A stretch of 8,825 nt of DNA from Streptomyces speibonae (GTDB taxonomy: Bacteria; Actinomycetota; Actinomycetes; Streptomycetales; Streptomycetaceae), in the NCBI GenBank assembly GCA_000715605.1, contig KL568567.1, positions 609-9,433 of the forward strand. The letters run 5' to 3'. Under the pieces are notes generated by a model. That model saw nothing but the letters and a program-made list of their open reading frames with translations, was not told where the DNA came from and searched no databases. Below, one piece after another: positions 5,684 through 8,825 of this stretch. The translations under genes were made by a program, and so were the position numbers. Position 1 is the first letter of the stretch; every line of letters begins with the position of its first letter.

Positions 5684-6022
5684 TCAGCCCCTGAGCAGTT
5701 CCGTCACCTGCCCGGCACCCGGGATGCCCCCGACGGACGGCGCCTGGGCGACCGGGCCGGTCACGGCGCGCGAGTCGACCGCCCGGAAGTCGGCGACCTG
5801 GGTCCGCAGGCCGTTGTCGAGCGGGTCCACGCCCGTCCCGGCGAGCGGGTTGGGCTTGAGGTCCGCGACGGTGCCCACGACCTGGCCGGCGTTGTCGGGT
5901 AGCACCCCGGTCTCCACGGCGGCCGCGGTCGTCGCGCCCGCGCCGAGCGCCGCTCCCGCGGTCGCGAGGACGGCCAGGGCGCGTCGGGCGGCCGGCGTCC
6001 TGGGTGCCTTGTGTCGTGCCAT
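5684..6022 (-). CDS. Small secreted protein of unknown function
   Basis: The precursor has 112 residues. A basic N terminus (ARHKAPRTPAARR) is followed by a hydrophobic Ala-rich core (about 15-30) and a possible signal peptidase I site after A35 (TTAAA then VE), leaving a mature protein of about 77 residues. The mature part contains PLAGTGVDPLDNGLRTQVADF, a motif I recall from small Streptomyces exported proteins without assigned function. There are no cysteines and no membrane segment in the mature part, so a soluble or loosely wall-associated protein is likely. The ATG at 6022 is preferred because AGGTGG lies 7 bases upstream; GTG 6025 is possible but closer than ideal. It is divergent from the P-loop kinase gene and convergent with the deoC operon. 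Confidence 0.8.
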   Translation of the reverse strand: MARHKAPRTPAARRALAVLATAGAALGAGATTAAAVETGVLPDNAGQVVGTVADLKPNPLAGTGVDPLDNGLRTQVADFRAVDSRAVTGPVAQAPSVGGIPGAGQVTELLRG

Positions 6023-6067
6023 CACTGTGCCACCTGTTGTCTTCGCTGAGTGATCGGACCGACGCGA

Positions 6068-6097
6068 AGGGTAACGGAGGTGTGACGCCCGCTTCAA
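6068..6097 (-). promoter_or_regulatory. Candidate promoter of the secreted-protein gene
   Basis: Read on the minus strand, TTGAAG (6097-6092) and TACCCT (6073-6068) are 18 bp apart. The -35 keeps TTGA and the -10 keeps TAnnnT, the main features of vegetative (HrdB-type) promoters. Transcription would start near 6061, leaving a leader of about 39 bases before the ATG at 6022. Confidence 0.4.
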
Positions 6098-6150
6098 AGC
6101 CGTACCTCGGGGTCGTACGCCACCCGGACGATGCCTCACACTGGTGTCCC

Positions 6151-6804
6151 GTGAGTTCCCAGTCGCCCATATCCGCGCGAGTCGTGCTGCTCTGCGGCCC
6201 CTCCGGCTCCGGCAAGTCCCTGCTCGCGGCCCGCTCCGGCCTTCCGGTGCTGCGCCTCGACGACTTCTACAAGGAGGGCGACGACCCGACCCTGCCCCTG
6301 GTGGCGGGCACGTCGGACATCGACTGGGACGACCCCGGTTCCTGGGACGCGGACATCGCCGTCGCCGCGATCGAACGGCTGTGCAGGACGCGTCGCGCCC
6401 AAGTCCCCCTCTACGACATCTCCCTGAGCGCTCGTACGGGCGAGGAGACCGTCGACATCGGCGGCACCCCGCTGTTCATCGCGGAGGGCATCTTCGCCGC
6501 GGAGATCATCGGCCGCTGCCGCGATCTGGGCCTGCTCGCCGACGCGCTCTGCCTGAGCCGTGGCCCGGTGCGCACGTTCCGGCGACGCTTCCTGCGGGAC
6601 CTCAAGGAGGGCCGCAAGTCGGTGCCGTTCCTGCTGCGCCGCGGCTGGCGTCTGATGCGCCTGGAGCGCTCCATCATCGCCCGCCAGACCGCCCTGGGCG
6701 CCCACGCCTGCGACCGCGACGAGGCCCTGACCCGCCTCGCGACAGCGGCGGTCGCCGGGCGTACGGCGACGGGCACGAGTACGAGCACCATCGCGCCGGC
6801 CTGA
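6151..6804 (+). CDS. Uridine kinase-like P-loop kinase
   Basis: The protein has 217 residues and belongs to the uridine kinase/phosphoribulokinase group of P-loop kinases, which phosphorylate a nucleoside or small metabolite with ATP. The Walker A motif GPSGSGKS is at residues 16-23 (K22). LDDFYKEGDD at 36-45 carries the catalytic-type aspartates and the FY signature of uridine kinases, and PLFIAEGIFAAEI (about 106-118) fits the second core strand. An Arg-rich stretch (FRRRFLRDLKEGRKS, then LRRGWRLMRLERS) may form the lid. The true substrate is uncertain; uridine or cytidine is an inference. The start is GTG 6151 (VSSQSPISARVVLLCG); an open frame extends upstream but overlaps the divergent gene and is unlike protein. 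Only a weak GGTG at 6143 precedes it, so the mRNA may be leaderless. Confidence 0.85.
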   Translation: MSSQSPISARVVLLCGPSGSGKSLLAARSGLPVLRLDDFYKEGDDPTLPLVAGTSDIDWDDPGSWDADIAVAAIERLCRTRRAQVPLYDISLSARTGEETVDIGGTPLFIAEGIFAAEIIGRCRDLGLLADALCLSRGPVRTFRRRFLRDLKEGRKSVPFLLRRGWRLMRLERSIIARQTALGAHACDRDEALTRLATAAVAGRTATGTSTSTIAPA

Positions 6805-6847
6805 CCCGGCCCGCGCACGGAGTGCCACACACGGCCCCCGCACACAC

Positions 6848-6896
6848 GAACAGCGGGACCGGGCGGGCCCCCCGGCCCTCCGCAGTCCCGCTGTTC
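6848..6896. terminator. Hairpin after the kinase gene
   Basis: A perfect 12-bp stem (6848-6859 with 6885-6896) encloses a 25-base GC-rich loop, 43 bp after the kinase stop. With one bulged base the stem gains three further pairs. It also lies on the route of transcripts leaving sigQ in the other direction and may stop those too. Confidence 0.8.
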
Positions 6897-6902
6897 CGTG
6901 AT

Positions 6903-7166
6903 CCCCCGTGCCCCCCCAGTGACCCCCGTGTTCCCGGGAGTCCCCCCTCGGGCCCTCGGGGCTTTTCGGATCCCCCGTGGGTTCTCCGGTCCCTCGTCGA
7001 TCCCTCCCCCGGATCTCAGAGGCCGCCCCCCGTTGTCCCCCCTTGTGTCCCCCTCCGGTTCCCCCGTGTCCCCCACGTGCCGCGGTGACGCCCCCCGGCA
7101 TCCCCGCAGGTCCCCCCTGTTACCCGGTCCCCTGGATCCCCCGATCCCGGGCCCCCCGGTTCCCCC
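6903..7166. repeat. C-run-rich geneless region (G-runs on the sigQ sense strand)
   Basis: The stretch between the kinase hairpin and the sigQ stop has no credible gene. It contains about 18 runs of four to seven C on the + strand, separated mostly by 3-7 bases such as GTG, GTGT or GTTGT. Spacing between run starts is often 9-12 bp, most regularly from 7026 to 7117. On the minus strand these are G-runs: four canonical G-quadruplex motifs can be counted without overlap (within 6903-6935, 7026-7065, 7091-7125 and 7129-7157). Open frames crossing it are low-complexity Pro/Gly and reflect composition only. Confidence 0.75.
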
Positions 7167-7172
7167 TCACCT

Positions 7173-7910
7173 TCAGGCGACGAGCTCGCCGAAGGCGTTC
7201 TCCTCGTCACGGCCGAAGCTGAGGACCTCGTCCTCGCGCAGCCGGCGGAGGGACCGCCAGATGCTGGACTTCACCGTGCCGACACTGATGCCGAGGATGT
7301 CCGCGATCTCCGGGTCCGTGCGGCCCTCGTAGTAGCGCAGGACCAGCATGGTGCGCTGGAGTTCGGGCAGCCGGGCCAGTGCCTGCCACAGGACGGCGCG
7401 CAGTTCGGTGCCGCGCATCGCGTCCGTGTCGCCGGCCGTCTCCGGCAGTTCCTCGGTCGGGTACTCGTTCAGCTTGCGGCGGCGCCACGCGCTGATGTGC
7501 AGGTTGGTCATGGTGCGGCGGAGGTATCCGCCGACCGCCGCCTTGTCGCTGATCCGGTCCCACGCCCGGTAGGTCGAGAACAGCGCGCTCTGCAGCAGGT
7601 CCTCGGCCTCGAAGCGGTCGCCGGTCAGGTGGTAGGCGGTGGCGTACAGGGAGGCGCGGCGCTCCTGGACGTAGGCGGTGAACTCCGCCTCCGTCAGCGA
7701 GCGGCGCTCCCCCGAGCCCTCCCCGTACGCGGTTCCCCCGTCCTTGTCCCCCGTGGACGCGTCAACCACCGTCATGATCGTGGTGTGCTGACGCCCGGTG
7801 CCGCGGGCGCACCCCCGCATGCCCGCCGCACCGGACTTCTCGGAACCCCGGTGCACGTCGTGCAGGCGTGTGACCACTGCGCTGGTGCTGGTGCCGTGCA
7901 GCATGTTCAT
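7173..7910 (-). CDS. sigQ: SigE-family (ECF-like) RNA polymerase sigma factor, SigQ
   Basis: The protein has 245 residues. Region 2 spans about 76-145 (FTAYVQERRASLYATAYHLTGD, then AEDLLQSALFSTYRAW and YLRRTMTNLHISAWRRRK) and region 4 about 174-226 (LARLPELQRTMLVLRYYEG, then ISVGTVKSSIWRSLRRLRE). There is no region 3, as in group 4 sigma factors. It directs RNA polymerase to a specific promoter set. The name rests on its divergent position next to afsQ1, the arrangement of S. coelicolor sigQ, which is reported as an AfsQ1 target and an influence on antibiotic production. About 70 residues before region 2 have no sigma-like features. ATG 7910 is chosen for its strong GGGAGG 6 bases upstream; ATG 7775 would give 200 residues but lacks a ribosome site. 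No anti-sigma gene is adjacent. Confidence 0.88.
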   Translation of the reverse strand: MNMLHGTSTSAVVTRLHDVHRGSEKSGAAGMRGCARGTGRQHTTIMTVVDASTGDKDGGTAYGEGSGERRSLTEAEFTAYVQERRASLYATAYHLTGDRFEAEDLLQSALFSTYRAWDRISDKAAVGGYLRRTMTNLHISAWRRRKLNEYPTEELPETAGDTDAMRGTELRAVLWQALARLPELQRTMLVLRYYEGRTDPEIADILGISVGTVKSSIWRSLRRLREDEVLSFGRDEENAFGELVA

Positions 7911-7916
7911 CTCGCG

Positions 7917-7922
7917 CCTCCC
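7917..7922 (-). promoter_or_regulatory. Ribosome binding site deciding the sigQ start
   Basis: GGGAGG on the minus strand ends 6 bases before ATG 7910. It is the best ribosome site in this frame and sets the start of the long N-terminal extension of SigQ, rather than the internal ATG at 7775. Confidence 0.75.
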
Positions 7923-8007
7923 GTCGTGGACTTCCGGTGTTCTGTCCTGCTGTTGTGCTTGTGCCGAATAGCTTGCCGGGGGACCTTCATCGCCGTGTCC
8001 GCCGACT

Positions 8008-8023
8008 GTCACAGGCGTGTCAC
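8008..8023. promoter_or_regulatory. Predicted AfsQ1 binding box in the sigQ-afsQ1 intergenic region
   Basis: GTCAC, six bases, GTCAC at 8008-8023 matches exactly the GTnAC-n6-GTnAC pattern described for AfsQ1 in S. coelicolor. The match is part of a 9-bp direct repeat TGTCACAGG at 8007 and 8018, an 11-bp step that suits two regulator subunits on one face of the helix. It lies 98 bp before the sigQ ATG and 131 bp before the afsQ1 GTG. On the sigQ strand the nearer half gives GTGACA, 5 of 6 for a -35, but no convincing -10 follows. This would suit an activator-dependent promoter. Confidence 0.7.
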
Positions 8024-8068
8024 AGGGGTCCGGCACGCGGCGGGCACAGGTCCTTCACAAGTGTCCGT

Positions 8069-8092
8069 GCACGTAGAGGCACGTATGCGTGC
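8069..8092. repeat. Short repeats upstream of afsQ1
   Basis: GCACGTA occurs at 8069-8075 and again at 8079-8085, ten bases apart, and the second copy forms a 5-bp inverted repeat with CGTGC at 8088-8092. They lie 60-85 bp before the afsQ1 start, where a promoter or operator would be expected. No clear -10/-35 pair was found, so the role is open. Confidence 0.35.
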
Positions 8093-8153
8093 TCAATGGG
8101 CATCTCCCGCCCGCGGGTCGAACAGGGAGCCCTTCATGGGCCAGAATGAGCGG

Positions 8154-8801
8154 GTGCCTTCCCTGTTGCTGATCGAGGACGACGACGCCATCCGGACGGC
8201 CCTGGAGCTCTCACTGACGCGCCAGGGTCACCGGGTGGCGACCGCTGCCAGCGGAGAGGACGGTCTGAAGCTGCTGCGTGAGCAGCGGCCCGATCTGATC
8301 GTGCTGGATGTGATGCTGCCCGGCATCGACGGCTTCGAGGTGTGCCGTCGTATCCGGCGCACGGACCAGTTGCCGATCATCCTGCTGACCGCGCGCAACG
8401 ACGACATCGACGTGGTGGTCGGCCTGGAGTCCGGCGCCGACGACTATGTCGTCAAACCGGTGCAGGGCCGCGTGCTGGACGCCCGCATCCGGGCGGTGCT
8501 GCGGCGCGGCGAGCGGGAGTCCAGCGACTCGGCGAGCTTCGGCAGCCTGGTCATCGACCGTTCGGCGATGACGGTGACGAAGAACGGCGAAGACCTCCAG
8601 CTGACGCCGACGGAGCTGCGGCTGCTGCTGGAACTGAGCCGGCGGCCGGGCCAGGCGCTGTCCCGGCAGCAGTTGCTGCGGCTGGTGTGGGAGCACGACT
8701 ACCTGGGCGACTCGCGCCTCGTGGACGCCTGTGTCCAGCGGCTGCGCGCCAAGGTCGAGGACGTGCCCTCGTCCCCGACGCTGATCCGCACCGTGCGCGG
8801 T
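8154..8801 (+). CDS. afsQ1: Response regulator AfsQ1 (OmpR/PhoB family), 3' end replaced by adapter
   Basis: The first 216 residues are present of a protein I recall as 225 long in S. coelicolor. The receiver domain (about 2-115) shows the acidic pocket E8-D11, phosphate acceptor D52 in LDVMLPG, T79 in LLTAR and K101 in VVKPVQ. The winged-helix DNA-binding domain runs from about 130 and ends abruptly at RTVRG, just before the usual GYR turn. AfsQ1 is phosphorylated by the sensor kinase AfsQ2, whose gene normally follows but is not in this window. It controls antibiotic pathways and sigQ and interacts with nitrogen control by GlnR. GTG 8154 gives the published D52 numbering. An in-frame ATG at 8136 has a better ribosome site (AGGGAG, 6 bases upstream) and would add six residues. 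From 8802 on, the sequence is library adapter, so the frame after that point must not be translated. Confidence 0.93.
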
Positions 8802-8825
8802 CTGTCTCTTATACACATCTCTGAT
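8802..8825. other. Tn5/Nextera mosaic end and adapter contamination
   Basis: Bases 8802-8820 are the exact 19-bp Tn5 mosaic end CTGTCTCTTATACACATCT. The following CTGAT (8821-8825) equals the start of the complement of an early Nextera adapter (one ending CCATCAG next to the mosaic end). The low GC content and the break in afsQ1 confirm that it is artificial. It yields the well-known artefact peptides SYTHL on one strand and MYKRQ on the other. Confidence 0.97.

Noticed and set aside
7016..7210. Small Gly-rich protein on the minus strand in the C-run region
   Set aside because: It overlaps the 3' end of sigQ in another frame, is low-complexity and is explained by base composition.
8041..8135. 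A standard -35/-10 promoter for afsQ1
   Set aside because: TTCACA at 8054 and TAGAGG at 8074 are only 14 bp apart, and no other pair has acceptable spacing, so no promoter was annotated.
8211..8816. Minus-strand open frame of 201 codons beginning MYKRQ, opposite afsQ1
   Set aside because: Its start codon lies inside the mosaic-end adapter and the rest is the antisense shadow of afsQ1.

Overview
The window is about 70% or more GC with codons almost always ending in G or C. Its gene order is that of a Streptomyces chromosome: it resembles the S. coelicolor region that runs from a phosphosugar mutase through deoC to sigQ and afsQ1. This assignment rests on recognising protein families and gene order, not on a database search. 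The window is probably a whole contig or a contig end. Its last 24 bases are not genomic: they are a Tn5/Nextera mosaic end plus the start of a library adapter.

Left part (1-5625), pentose/deoxynucleoside catabolism. A 5'-truncated alpha-D-phosphohexomutase (+) converges through a hairpin on a small membrane-anchored PH-like protein (-). A divergent intergenic region follows, holding a 13-copy 11-bp tandem array and two adjacent perfect 12-bp palindromes. Next comes a tight operon: deoC, a complete aldehyde dehydrogenase, and a truncated, active-site-less aldehyde dehydrogenase whose start overlaps the previous gene by 8 bp. A coherent reading is that the mutase makes (deoxy)ribose-5-phosphate, DeoC cleaves deoxyribose-5-phosphate to acetaldehyde and glyceraldehyde-3-phosphate, and the dehydrogenase pair oxidises the acetaldehyde. 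The pair looks like a split form of the two-domain ALDH16 architecture. A long hairpin ends the operon.

Middle part (5629-6896). A small secreted protein of unknown function (-) and a uridine-kinase-like P-loop kinase (+) diverge from a shared 128-bp promoter region. Four exact 11-bp units lie directly after the secreted-protein gene, and a strong hairpin follows the kinase.

Right part (6897-8801). About 270 bp of C-run-rich, geneless DNA carries G-runs on the sense strand of sigQ. After it come sigQ (-, SigE-family sigma factor) and, divergently, afsQ1 (+, response regulator of the AfsQ1/AfsQ2 system). The space between them contains a perfect match to the published AfsQ1 box pattern GTnAC-n6-GTnAC. 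The adapter cuts afsQ1 nine codons before its expected end.

No RNA genes, CRISPR arrays, insertion sequences or prophage genes were seen. The genes are ordinary Streptomyces core or near-core genes. The least explained signals lie between them: 11-bp periodic C-rich arrays in two intergenic regions, a G-quadruplex-prone region after sigQ, the double palindrome before deoC, and a head-to-head DnaA-box pair inside the truncated dehydrogenase gene.
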